Positions 16,601 through 24,571 of a stretch of 64,000 nt of DNA are shown here, piece by piece. This stretch comes from Iodobacter ciconiae (GTDB lineage: Bacteria; Pseudomonadota; Gammaproteobacteria; Burkholderiales; Chitinibacteraceae): contig NZ_CP034433.1 of NCBI RefSeq assembly GCF_003952345.1, forward strand, positions 186,001 through 250,000, given 5' to 3'. Positions within the stretch are counted from its first letter, which is position 1. Each line of letters opens with the position of its first letter. The translations under genes were made by a program, and so were the position numbers. Under the pieces are notes generated by a model. It saw nothing but the letters and a program-made list of their open reading frames with translations, did no database searches and was not told the origin of the DNA.

Positions 16601-19333
16601 ATGTATCTAGGGAAATCAATAAAAAAGCGGGGTATCCGGGCTAGTTTGCTGGCCATTACACTGGTCAGCATTATGGTTGCATGTGTGACAATAGAGAGTG
16701 AAAGTCCGGCCAAGCCTGCTCCGCCACCTGCAGCCACTTTGCAGGGGCAGACAGAGCATGCTCCTGTTTTGGGGGAGCCGCCCAGGCACCCATTTGGCTT
16801 GCCACCCCGGGCCGGGGCAAAGGGGCCACCCGAAGGCCCTCAGGCGCATGCCATGGCAAGGGGGGATCTGGCCGCTCCTCTTTATGGCGTATGTGACCAG
16901 CGTTTATTTTCTTTATCAGGCGCAGCACTGGCCAGCTATGTGGCCACGGTAGAGGGCCGTTGTATTAACCGGCTTTTTGATGGCGACGCTGCAACTTACC
17001 CTGTGATTTCGGCTGCAAATATGCAGGCTGTGGCAGAAGAGGCGCGCTTACGTGCCCGTCAGTGGAGCCCGGATAAGCCCAATGGCCTTTGGCCCCTGGC
17101 TACGTTTTTAAAAGCAGGTTATTTCACTCAGTACAGCCATGCTAAAGAAGTGGGTGAATATGGCCCCCTTATTGACCAGCGGGTTATGCAGGTGGTGGGG
17201 GCACTGGCAGGTAATCCTGCACTCTGGCTGAATCCTGCCGCAGAAGATGCCCGATCTGATGAGGCCTGGTTGCGTCAGAATGACGCGAGGCAAAGCGTAA
17301 GCGAGACAATGATTTTGGCTGACTCGGTGCGTAAACCTGAATATGCATTGCCTTTATTAGGCTATTTTTTTGTCCGTTATCACCGGCAGTTCAAGCAAAG
17401 TTATGCCCAATACGCTTTGCATCCTATGCAAACCACTCTGTTTAATATGCATGGTCAGAATGGCTTTGAGCAGAAGGTGGAAGCAGGCCAGCTCGATGGC
17501 CTGGTAAAGTCATTGGCGGCGATTTTGCGCCAGGGCCGTCATGCTTTTGCAGATGAGCAGATGTTTTTAAACACACTGCGAGAAACTGGCCGCTTTATGC
17601 TTTACCCGCAAACCACGCCACTGGCCGAGCCTGCTGTGGCGCTGCATCTGAATGCCGAGCGCTATTCGGCAGCATGGGCCGAGGTGGTTTATGTGCTGAA
17701 AAAAATTGCTAAAGTGCCCTGTGATCGTTACAACATCTGTCATGCTGAGGCCGAGCTTAAAATCCGCTTATTTCCGAATCTATGGGCATTTGATAATGGC
17801 AATCTGGTATTTGAAACCCCGCTTAGCCGTCAAGAAGTAGAGCCGCTCTATTATGCGATGAAGCAGGTTGAGGCGCAGCTTAAGCGGGTTAGCGGTGTGA
17901 GTCAGCCGGTAAAGGATGATCCCAATGCCCGTTTGCGGATGGTGATTTATGGCACAAAAAGCGATTACGGCCGCTTTCAGGGTTTACTTAACGATTTATC
18001 TACCGATAACGGTGGCATTTATATTGAAAATGGCGCGACCTTTTATACCTTCGAGCGCACCAGCCAGGAAAGCACGCTGTCTTTAGAAGAGCTTGTCCGT
18101 CATGAATACGTGCATTATTTATCTGGTCGTTTTATTCAGCCGGGTATGTGGGGCTCCGGCGAGTTTTTCCGTAATAGCCGCCGTATGCCCTGGTATGACG
18201 AAGGCTTTGCCGAATTTATGGCATGGAGCACTTCGCGCGAGGGTATTAAAGTACGTGGCCATGTGGTGGAGGTGGTGGCCAGTAACTGGCCGGCCAGCTT
18301 TCAGACGCCTGCACAAATTATGCGCTCCAGCTATAGCGATGGCTGGGATTTTTATAGCCATTCTGCGCTGTGGTTTTATTTTTTACACCGTAATGAGCCG
18401 GGTATGCTGGCCGAGGTGTTACAGCAATTGCGTAATGATGATGTGAGAGGCTTCGATGCACTGGTTGAGCGCCTGGGGGCTGACATCGCCTTGGGTACAC
18501 GCTTTAAAAAATTTGTAGCCCAGCAAGTTGAATTGCAGCAGGCAGGCAAGCTGGGAGACACCTCTACCATTGAAGGTAAAGACTGGCTGGCGCAATCAGC
18601 GTGGCAGTTCAGTGATGTTGCACAAATTCAGGCCTTGATCGGCCGGGCGCTGCCGCTGGCTTGCCGTATCTGGGCCGAGGGCGAGGGCAGTACATTACGC
18701 CGTTTTGAATGCACAGGGCAGGAGTTTATTCGTGCGGGTACGATGACAGCAGCACATCAGGAAAGTGATGCTTTTCTTGATAATGCACTACAAAGCTTGC
18801 AAGGATTTGGCAATAATATGCTGGCTGTTAATTGCTTTGCCAGTGATTATCAGCTGAGTTTTCACAGTGCCGCGCTGCGCTGCGAAGGCCCGCTGGCAGA
18901 CGGCACCCGCTTTGTCCCGACACCTGTGGCAACCGCGCCACCGGCCCGGCCAGTGCAAATCCACCCGACAGTATTGCCTGCAGCCCCTTCAACCCGGCCA
19001 ATACCGTTACCAGCAACTGCGCCAATATCTGGGAGTTTAAATTCTCTGGTTTTGTTACAAACGCGGTTTAGCAGTGCAGGCCGTTGCCTGCGCGTTACGC
19101 TGGGGGCAAATCAGCCGGTAGATCGTTTTGTACTGCTGAATTCGGTCAGGCTGGGACGGATAAACTTTGCAGAATATGGCAGTTTTACCTACCGGCGTGA
19201 TGCAGATCTGGCCGAGCTTACAGACAGTATTACTGTTCGCCTTTATCAAGGGGCACAGTTCAAAGATATTTCGGTTGTGCTGGATGCAAAACCTGTTAAT
19301 CAAAGCGAGGCAGCTTGCTGGGCCAGGGTCTGA
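16601..19333 (+). CDS. Secreted M9-family collagenase, lipoprotein
   Basis: A 910-residue zinc metalloprotease. The N-terminus has a basic region, a hydrophobic core and a lipobox-like I-M-V-A-C (about residue 28), so it is probably lipid-anchored, followed by a Pro-rich linker. The central part resembles the peptidase M9 N-terminal (activator) and catalytic domains, with the zinc motif H501-E-Y-V-H505 and, 29 residues later, the third ligand E534 in W-Y-D-E-G-F-A-E-F. This fits the HExxH + E spacing of collagenases. A Pro/Thr-rich linker near residues 770-810 leads to a C-terminal domain of about 100 residues rich in beta strand. It stands alone and probably degrades collagen or gelatin for nutrients or invasion. 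Confidence 0.88.
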   Translation: MYLGKSIKKRGIRASLLAITLVSIMVACVTIESESPAKPAPPPAATLQGQTEHAPVLGEPPRHPFGLPPRAGAKGPPEGPQAHAMARGDLAAPLYGVCDQRLFSLSGAALASYVATVEGRCINRLFDGDAATYPVISAANMQAVAEEARLRARQWSPDKPNGLWPLATFLKAGYFTQYSHAKEVGEYGPLIDQRVMQVVGALAGNPALWLNPAAEDARSDEAWLRQNDARQSVSETMILADSVRKPEYALPLLGYFFVRYHRQFKQSYAQYALHPMQTTLFNMHGQNGFEQKVEAGQLDGLVKSLAAILRQGRHAFADEQMFLNTLRETGRFMLYPQTTPLAEPAVALHLNAERYSAAWAEVVYVLKKIAKVPCDRYNICHAEAELKIRLFPNLWAFDNGNLVFETPLSRQEVEPLYYAMKQVEAQLKRVSGVSQPVKDDPNARLRMVIYGTKSDYGRFQGLLNDLSTDNGGIYIENGATFYTFERTSQESTLSLEELVRHEYVHYLSGRFIQPGMWGSGEFFRNSRRMPWYDEGFAEFMAWSTSREGIKVRGHVVEVVASNWPASFQTPAQIMRSSYSDGWDFYSHSALWFYFLHRNEPGMLAEVLQQLRNDDVRGFDALVERLGADIALGTRFKKFVAQQVELQQAGKLGDTSTIEGKDWLAQSAWQFSDVAQIQALIGRALPLACRIWAEGEGSTLRRFECTGQEFIRAGTMTAAHQESDAFLDNALQSLQGFGNNMLAVNCFASDYQLSFHSAALRCEGPLADGTRFVPTPVATAPPARPVQIHPTVLPAAPSTRPIPLPATAPISGSLNSLVLLQTRFSSAGRCLRVTLGANQPVDRFVLLNSVRLGRINFAEYGSFTYRRDADLAELTDSITVRLYQGAQFKDISVVLDAKPVNQSEAACWARV

Positions 19334-19623
19334 TCATGTAATTTTTTTGTAGAAACAGAGTGCATAAATCTGCTTAATTGGCCTTATTTTTTTGGTTTTA
19401 TTACCATAAATAGCCTTGTGTACTCTAAAACTAGTAAGGTTGTTTTTTGGGGGGGGGAAGGGCTTGTTCTTGTTTTAACAACTTGTAATTAATGGTTTTT
19501 TTGTAATGATAGAGACGGCAATTGATCCCTGTTCAGCAGCTGAAAACATAGAATACGTCCGAAAACCCCTAGTTCTTTTCCAGCTTGACAGCTTACTGCT
19601 GCACAGCCGAAGATGCGCCCACT
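19334..19623. other. Intergenic region with a nine-G run before the Tyr leader
   Basis: No gene is supported here. A homopolymer of nine G lies at 19449-19457, and AT-rich, promoter-like DNA (TTGTTTTAACAACTTG, then TGTAATGAT) lies between it and the leader peptide. A 69-codon open frame from 19506 overlaps the leader in another frame and is not convincing. Confidence 0.4.
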
Positions 19624-19701
19624 ATGCTGAATCTGACCCACGCTTATTCTTATTATTATCTGGCTTGCCCACTGGCAGCCCGATGGGTCGCGTTCATCTG
19701 A
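19624..19701 (+). CDS. Tyrosine-rich leader peptide of an attenuator
   Basis: A 25-codon open frame upstream of the first NSS symporter gene. Residues 7-12 are A-Y-S-Y-Y-Y: four tyrosine codons, all TAT, in five positions (19645-19659). Such a run is far outside chance expectation in a short frame. It is followed at once by two GC-rich segments that pair with each other and then by a terminator hairpin, the layout of ribosome-mediated attenuation. Stalling at the Tyr codons during tyrosine shortage would cover the first pairing segment. No strong ribosome site is seen (CCGAAGATG is the nearest purine-rich stretch). Confidence 0.7.
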   Translation: MLNLTHAYSYYYLACPLAARWVAFI

Positions 19702-19750
19702 AAGACACAGAATGAAGCATCCAAGGCCGCCAAACCAGGCGGCCTTCTTG
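19662..19750 (+). promoter_or_regulatory. Tyrosine-responsive transcription attenuator
   Basis: Four segments can be paired. Segment 1 GGCTTGCC (19662-19669) and segment 2 GGCAGCC (19674-19680) form a stem with one bulge and a four-base loop. Segment 2 can instead pair with segment 3 GGCCGCC (19725-19731) at six of seven positions. Segment 3 with segment 4 GGCGGCC (19738-19744) forms a perfect stem, extended by AA/TT, ahead of TTCTTG. Segment 1 starts two bases after the last Tyr codon, so a stalled ribosome would release segment 2 to form the antiterminator. The leader stop lies beyond segment 2, so a non-stalled ribosome would favour the terminator. Confidence 0.7.
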
Positions 19751-19810
19751 CATTCTGGCCCGCCTGATTTGCTGGTTCTTATAAAAATTTTACAAAAAAG
19801 GACCATATCA

Positions 19811-21127
19811 ATGACTACTCGCTCTAATTGGGGCTCTAAGCTAGGGTTTGTGCTAGCTGCAGCAGGCTCGGCCATTGGCCTTGGGGCCATCTGGAAATTT
19901 CCTTACGTGACGGCCATGAATGGCGGCGGCGTGTTTTTACTGCTGTTTTTATTTTTTAGTTTCACCCTGGGCCTTGCCCAGATGGTGGTGGAGTTTACGC
20001 TGGGCCGTAGTGCGCAAACCGGGCCGGTGGGGATGTTCCGTAAGCTGGCTGGCAAATCCTGGCCCCTGATCGGGATTATGGGAATTTTTGCGGGGTTTGT
20101 GCTCTACAGCTTTTACAGCGTGGTGGGTGGCTGGACAATGGCTTACCTTGCGCTGGCCATGGATGGCTCGGTACTGACTACCGACACCAGGGTGCTAAAA
20201 GATACTTTCGAGCATTATGTATCCAATCCTTTCTGGCCAATTCTGACTCATGGTCTTTTTGTGCTGGCAACTTTGGGCATCGTGATTGGCGGCATTGAAA
20301 AAGGTATTGAGCGCGCCAGCAAATTGCTGATGCCGGGCCTCTTTATCATCATGCTGATTCTGATTGCCCGCTCGCTGACGCTGCCCGGCGCATGGCAAGG
20401 CGTAGTGGCTTTCTTTGCCCCTGATTTTTCCAAACTCACCCCGGCGATGGTGGTTGATGCCCTTGGGCTGGCGTTTTTCTCGCTGTCTTTAGGCACCGGC
20501 GGCATGATTGCTTACGGCTCTTACGTAAAGCAGGAAACACCGGTACTGCATTCCGCAGCCTGGGTAGTGGGCTTGTCTTGCACTGTGGCGATCCTGGCCG
20601 GGCTGATGATTTTCCCCGCGCTGTTTGCTTTTAAGCTTGACCCAAGTGCAGGCCCGGGCCTGACCTTTATGACCATGCCGGTGGTGTTTGCCAGCCTGCC
20701 CTTTGGTCAAATCTTTGCGATTGCCTTCTTTGCCCTGCTTTCGGTGGCGGCGCTGACCTCATCTGTTTCGATGCTTGAGCTGATTGCTACGCTATTTCTG
20801 GATGAATACAAACTGCCACGGCGCAAAGTAATTTTGTCCCTGTCTTTGGCTGTATTTCTCTGTGGCATTCCGGCGTCGCTGTCTTTTGGCCCCTGGGCGG
20901 ACGTGAAATTCTTTGGCAAAACCATTTTTGATCTAATGGATTACAGCGTCTCCAATGTGATGATGCCACTGGGCGGAATTGGCGTGGCGCTGTTTGCAGG
21001 CTGGCGCGTATGGCCTTTATTGGAAGAGCACTCGGGTCTGTCCGGTTTGCCACTTCTTGGCCTGAAATGGAGCTGCCGCGTGGTCGCGCCTTTATCGATT
21101 GCGGTGATTTTGGTGAAGAATCTTTGA
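19811..21127 (+). CDS. NSS-family sodium:amino-acid symporter, probable tyrosine transporter
   Basis: A 438-residue inner-membrane protein of the neurotransmitter:sodium symporter (SNF) family, with about 11 hydrophobic segments as in most bacterial members. The TM1 signature reads A-G-S-A-I-G-L-G-A-I-W-K-F-P-Y, followed by A-M-N-G-G-G, and a sodium-site-like S-L-S-L-G-T-G-G-M-I-A-Y-G-S-Y lies mid-protein. The ATG at 19811 follows AAAAAGGA; the upstream extension to 19712 is the attenuator. The family includes bacterial tyrosine (Tyt1) and tryptophan (TnaT) transporters. The Tyr-codon leader in front argues for tyrosine; specificity is inferred from regulation, not from binding-site residues. 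Confidence 0.88.
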   Translation: MTTRSNWGSKLGFVLAAAGSAIGLGAIWKFPYVTAMNGGGVFLLLFLFFSFTLGLAQMVVEFTLGRSAQTGPVGMFRKLAGKSWPLIGIMGIFAGFVLYSFYSVVGGWTMAYLALAMDGSVLTTDTRVLKDTFEHYVSNPFWPILTHGLFVLATLGIVIGGIEKGIERASKLLMPGLFIIMLILIARSLTLPGAWQGVVAFFAPDFSKLTPAMVVDALGLAFFSLSLGTGGMIAYGSYVKQETPVLHSAAWVVGLSCTVAILAGLMIFPALFAFKLDPSAGPGLTFMTMPVVFASLPFGQIFAIAFFALLSVAALTSSVSMLELIATLFLDEYKLPRRKVILSLSLAVFLCGIPASLSFGPWADVKFFGKTIFDLMDYSVSNVMMPLGGIGVALFAGWRVWPLLEEHSGLSGLPLLGLKWSCRVVAPLSIAVILVKNL

Positions 21128-21606
21128 ATGCTTTAGGCCAAATTTAAAACCCTAATCTTGAATCACGGAGATTACAGAGGGTACTGAGTTGCACGGAGAA
21201 AAACAGGCTTGAGTTAAGGTGCTTAGTTAGATTTTTGGTATTTTCAAGTTCATTAATCTGGGTAATTTCCTTCGCTGATGGCATAGGGCTTAAAAAAATC
21301 CCCTTGAAACACGCCGAAGCGAGGAACAAGCGGGCGGGGTTTCGGCGAGGACTGTTTGAGCGAGCTTGCGAGCGAGTTCCGCAGCCGCCGCTCGATTGTC
21401 CGCAGATGAGGGGCTTTCGTGTTTCGTGGGGTCGCCTTCTTTGGCTTCGTTTCTTGGCGAAGCAAGAAAGGAAGGCCCCTGCGGGGGCTACCGCTCCAAA
21501 ATTAACGTGCCGAAGGCACTAAAAAAGCCTTGTTTTAGATTTGTTGAATGCTTATCGGCTGTAAATCGCCCCGAGGCATATTTAATTAAAAAACGCAGGA
21601 TGTTTT
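21128..21606. other. Intergenic region before the middle symporter
   Basis: This stretch holds dispersed repeat copy E (21286-21523) and, near 21163-21215, a CACGGAGATTACAGAGGG...CACGGAG stretch like the one at the left edge of the window. I see no leader peptide with repeated codons and no GGCCGCC/GGCGGCC hairpin of the kind present before the first and third symporters. Confidence 0.5.
21286..21523 (-). repeat. Dispersed intergenic repeat, copy E (inverted)
   Basis: Same orientation as copy C: GGGCTTAAAAAAATCC, CCTTGAAACACGCCGAAGCG, GAACAAGCGGGCGGGGTTTC, TTTGAGCGAGCTTGCGAGCG, a CTTCGTTTCTTG/CAAGAAAGGAAG hairpin, GGGGGCTACCGCTCC and the closing GTGCCGAAGGCAC. It lies about 80 bases before the start of the middle NSS gene. 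Confidence 0.85.
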
Positions 21607-22923
21607 ATGACAACACGTAATGCTTGGGGCTCGCGTTTGGGTTTTATTCTGGCGGCGGCGGGTTCGGCCGTGGGGCTGGGGGCAATCTGGAAGTTTCCTT
21701 ATGTGACGGCCATGAATGGTGGCGGGGCATTTTTGCTGTTATTTTTAATTTTTAGCTTTACTTTGGGCCTGGCGCTGATGATGGCCGAGATTGCCCTGGG
21801 CCGCCTGGCCAGTAATGGTGCGGTGGGCGCGTTTAAAAAAATCGGCGGCACGCCTTGGGCGCTCCTGGGCCTTTTGGGGGTGATTGCCGGCTTTGTGCTG
21901 TTTTCATTTTATAGCGTGGTGGGCGGCTGGACTTTTGCTTATCTGGGTAAGGCTATCGATGGCAGCGTACTCAGTGCCGATCCTAAGGCTTTAGAAGCGA
22001 TGTTCGGCAGCTTTGTGTCTGACCCGGTGAAGCCACTGGTCACCCATGCGCTGTTTACCCTGGCGACGTTAGGCATTGTGCTGGGGGGGATCGAAAAGGG
22101 CATCGAGCGTGCGGGCAAGGTGCTGATGCCTGCGCTGTTTATTATCATGCTGATTCTGATGGTGCGCTCTTTAACTCTGCCGGGCGCATGGGCCGGTGTG
22201 GTGCAGTTTTTAGCGCCCGACTGGAGCCGCGTTAATCCTTCCATGGTGGTGGAAGCCTTAGGGCTGGCGTTTTTCTCGCTGTCTTTGGGTGTGGGGGCGA
22301 TGGTGGCCTATGGCTCTTATATGCATTCGGGCGAGGAAATCCTTTCCGCCTCGGTCTGGGTGGTGTTTCTGGCAGTGATGATTGCGCTTCTTGCGGGCCT
22401 GATGATTTTTCCTGCGGTAGCGGCCTTTGGTTTAAACCCGGCAGCGGGGCCGGGGCTCACCTTTATGACCATGCCGGTGGTGTTTATGCACCTGCCCTTT
22501 GGTCAGCTGTTTGCGATTGCCTTTTTTGCCCTTCTGGCTACAGCAGCCTTGTCTTCATCTGTGGCGATGCTGGAATTGATCGCTATCTGGTTTATCGATG
22601 ATTTAAAACTGCCGCGCCGCCCGGTGCTGATCGGTATCGCCCTGGCGGTGTTTCTATGTGGTATTCCTGCATCATGGTCGTTTGGTATCTGGTCTGATGT
22701 GCGCATCTTTGGTAAAAGTATTTTTGATGCGATGGATTATTTTGTGTCCAATCTGGCTATGCCTGTTGGCGGGATTGGGCTGGCTCTGCTGGCGGGCTGG
22801 AGAGCCGGGGATACACTGGTCGATGAAGTTGGCTTATCAGGCTGGAAAAGGCAAGCCTGGCTGATGACTTGCCGCTATGTTGCGCCTGTATTGATTACCA
22901 CGGTACTGGTGAAAAATCTGTAA
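21607..22923 (+). CDS. NSS-family sodium:amino-acid symporter, middle paralogue
   Basis: A 438-residue paralogue of the flanking two symporters, with the same TM1 signature (V-G-L-G-A-I-W-K-F-P-Y), the same G-I-E-K-G-I-E-R-A-G-K loop, S-L-S-L-G-V-G-A-M-V-A-Y-G-S-Y and C-terminal T-V-L-V-K-N-L. GCAGGA lies eight bases before the ATG. Unlike its neighbours it has no recognisable leader peptide or attenuator, and a dispersed repeat lies where one would be. The substrate is probably an aromatic or other hydrophobic amino acid, by analogy only. Confidence 0.88.
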   Translation: MTTRNAWGSRLGFILAAAGSAVGLGAIWKFPYVTAMNGGGAFLLLFLIFSFTLGLALMMAEIALGRLASNGAVGAFKKIGGTPWALLGLLGVIAGFVLFSFYSVVGGWTFAYLGKAIDGSVLSADPKALEAMFGSFVSDPVKPLVTHALFTLATLGIVLGGIEKGIERAGKVLMPALFIIMLILMVRSLTLPGAWAGVVQFLAPDWSRVNPSMVVEALGLAFFSLSLGVGAMVAYGSYMHSGEEILSASVWVVFLAVMIALLAGLMIFPAVAAFGLNPAAGPGLTFMTMPVVFMHLPFGQLFAIAFFALLATAALSSSVAMLELIAIWFIDDLKLPRRPVLIGIALAVFLCGIPASWSFGIWSDVRIFGKSIFDAMDYFVSNLAMPVGGIGLALLAGWRAGDTLVDEVGLSGWKRQAWLMTCRYVAPVLITTVLVKNL

Positions 22924-22987
22924 ACACCTGCTGTGCTGCGAAATTACTACTTGACCACTTCACTCCTTACAAGGCATTCTAAAAAGC

Positions 22988-23038
22988 ATGAATACGAACA
23001 CACTCAATCACTCAGCAACTTGGTGGCGCATTTACTAG
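22988..23038 (+). CDS. Tryptophan leader peptide of an attenuator (trpL-like)
   Basis: A 16-codon open frame reading MNTNTLNHSATWWRIY, with two adjacent Trp codons at 23021-23026 near the end, just as in classical trp leader peptides. AAGG lies 13 bases before the ATG. It sits 126 bases before the third NSS symporter gene and directly before a set of competing hairpins ending in a terminator. Confidence 0.8.
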   Translation: MNTNTLNHSATWWRIY

Positions 23039-23092
23039 TGCGGCACCTTGGGTATTGATCTATGGGGCCGCCGAAAGGGCGGCCTTTTATTT
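23022..23092 (+). promoter_or_regulatory. Tryptophan-responsive transcription attenuator
   Basis: Segment 1 GGTGGCGCA (23022-23030), which contains the Trp codons, pairs with segment 2 TGCGGCACC (23039-23047) at eight of nine positions. The GCGGCACC part of segment 2 can instead pair with GGGGCCGC in segment 3 at seven of eight positions. Segment 3 GGCCGCC (23066-23072) and segment 4 GGCGGCC (23078-23084) form a perfect stem followed by TTTTATTT, an intrinsic terminator. A ribosome stalled at Trp-Trp masks segment 1 and favours the 2:3 antiterminator. The terminator stem is the same seven base pairs as in the Tyr attenuator. Confidence 0.82.
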
Positions 23093-23163
23093 AGCTCGCG
23101 CATTCGGTGGCAGACTTACTTGGCAAATGGCCCCGGCTTATTTGCCGCTACCAGGAATAGCGC

Positions 23164-24477
23164 ATGTCTCGTTCACAATGGAGCTCCAAACTCGGCTTTA
23201 TTCTTGCCTCCGCAGGGGCAACTGTCGGTTTAGGCTCAATCTGGAAGTTTCCCTATGTCACCGCCATGAATGGCGGCGGTGCGTTTCTGCTGATTTTCGT
23301 GCTGATCACTTTCACCTTGGGTATTGCGCTGATGCTGGCCGAAATCGCCATTGGCCGTGCTGCCGCTTGTGGTGCTGTGGGCGCGTTTAAAAAGCTGGGT
23401 GGCAAGGGCTGGTCGGCAGTTGGGTATATCGGCGTGCTGTGCGGCTTAACAGTGTTTTCTTTCTATAGCGTGGTGGGTGGCTGGACCATCGGCTATCTGT
23501 TGCGCGCTCTGGATGGCCGGGTGATGAGTAACGATCCCAAGGCTTTGGGTGCATTATTCGGGCAATATGTCTCCAGCCCCATTGAGCCGATTATTACCCA
23601 CGCCCTGTTTGCCCTGCTCACCCTGATTGTGGTGATGTTTGGTATTCAAAAAGGCATTGAACGCGCGGGCAAAATACTGATGCCTGCTTTATTTTTGCTG
23701 ATGCTGGGGCTGATTATTCGCTCCCTTACCCTACCGGGCGCAGGGGCTGGCGTCATGACTTTTCTGGCACCGGATTTCTCTAAAGTTAATTCAAAAATGC
23801 TGGTTGATGCACTGGGCCTTGCCTTCTTTTCCCTATCGGTTGGCGCAGGCTGCATGCTGGCTTACGGCTCCTACCTTGGGCGGGATGTAAAGCTTACCAA
23901 TGCGGCGATGTGGGTAACGGGCTTAACTACCATGACCTCGATTCTGGCTGGCCTGATGATTTTCCCGGCTATTACCGCCTTTGGCCTGGATGCGGCAGCT
24001 GGCCCTGGCCTGACTTATATGACTATGCCAGTCGTATTTAATCATCTACCCTTTGGCCAGTTTTTTGCGGTTGCCTTTTTTGCACTGCTTTTAGTGGCAG
24101 CATTGACGTCATCGGTTTCTCTGCTTGAGCTGATTGTGGTGTATCCGATTGACGAATGGAATCTGCCTCGTAAAGCTACGACTGGCGCAATTACCCTGCT
24201 GGTATTTCTGGCTGGCATTCCTGCCTCGCTCTCCTTTGGTGTGCTGGGCGAATACAAATGGTTTGGCCGCAATGTATTTGAGCTGATGGATTACAGCGCA
24301 TCCAACATCCTACTGCCGCTGGGCGGGATCGGCACGGCACTGTTTGCTGGCTGGAAAATCTGGCCGGTTGTTGAAGCCGAGCTGGGGCTCAGCCCTGCTT
24401 TAAACTGGGGAATGAAGTGGATGTGCCGTATTGCGGCCCCGGCATTGATTGCCCTGATCCTGGTTTACAACTTGTAA
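23164..24477 (+). CDS. NSS-family sodium:amino-acid symporter, probable tryptophan transporter
   Basis: A 437-residue member of the same NSS paralogue set: V-G-L-G-S-I-W-K-F-P-Y and A-M-N-G-G-G in TM1, G-I-Q-K-G-I-E-R-A-G-K, S-L-S-V-G-A-G-C-M-L-A-Y-G-S-Y, and about 11 membrane segments. The Trp-Trp leader and terminator immediately upstream imply that transcription rises when charged tRNA-Trp is scarce, so tryptophan import is the likely role, like the TnaT transporter of this family. Specificity is inferred from the regulation. It is convergent with the aerolysin-like gene. Confidence 0.88.
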   Translation: MSRSQWSSKLGFILASAGATVGLGSIWKFPYVTAMNGGGAFLLIFVLITFTLGIALMLAEIAIGRAAACGAVGAFKKLGGKGWSAVGYIGVLCGLTVFSFYSVVGGWTIGYLLRALDGRVMSNDPKALGALFGQYVSSPIEPIITHALFALLTLIVVMFGIQKGIERAGKILMPALFLLMLGLIIRSLTLPGAGAGVMTFLAPDFSKVNSKMLVDALGLAFFSLSVGAGCMLAYGSYLGRDVKLTNAAMWVTGLTTMTSILAGLMIFPAITAFGLDAAAGPGLTYMTMPVVFNHLPFGQFFAVAFFALLLVAALTSSVSLLELIVVYPIDEWNLPRKATTGAITLLVFLAGIPASLSFGVLGEYKWFGRNVFELMDYSASNILLPLGGIGTALFAGWKIWPVVEAELGLSPALNWGMKWMCRIAAPALIALILVYNL

Positions 24478-24489
24478 AATAGATGATGT

Positions 24490-24515
24490 GCGTGGGTAAA
24501 TAACCTTGCCCACGC
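24490..24515 (+). terminator. Hairpin after the third symporter
   Basis: GCGTGGG (24490-24496) pairs with CCCACGC (24509-24515). No good T run follows, so it may only be a stabilising 3' hairpin. Confidence 0.4.
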
Positions 24516-24571
24516 AAATAAGGTTTTGTCTGAATAATTTTATTTTTTGAGCTGTTTCTTATATTTAGTGG

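Noticed and set aside
19506..19715. 69-codon open frame upstream of the first symporter
   Set aside because: It overlaps the Tyr leader peptide in another frame, and the leader plus hairpins explain the region better.
21235..21522. 95-codon and other open frames before the middle symporter
   Set aside because: They are produced by repeat copy E and have no ribosome site or family resemblance.
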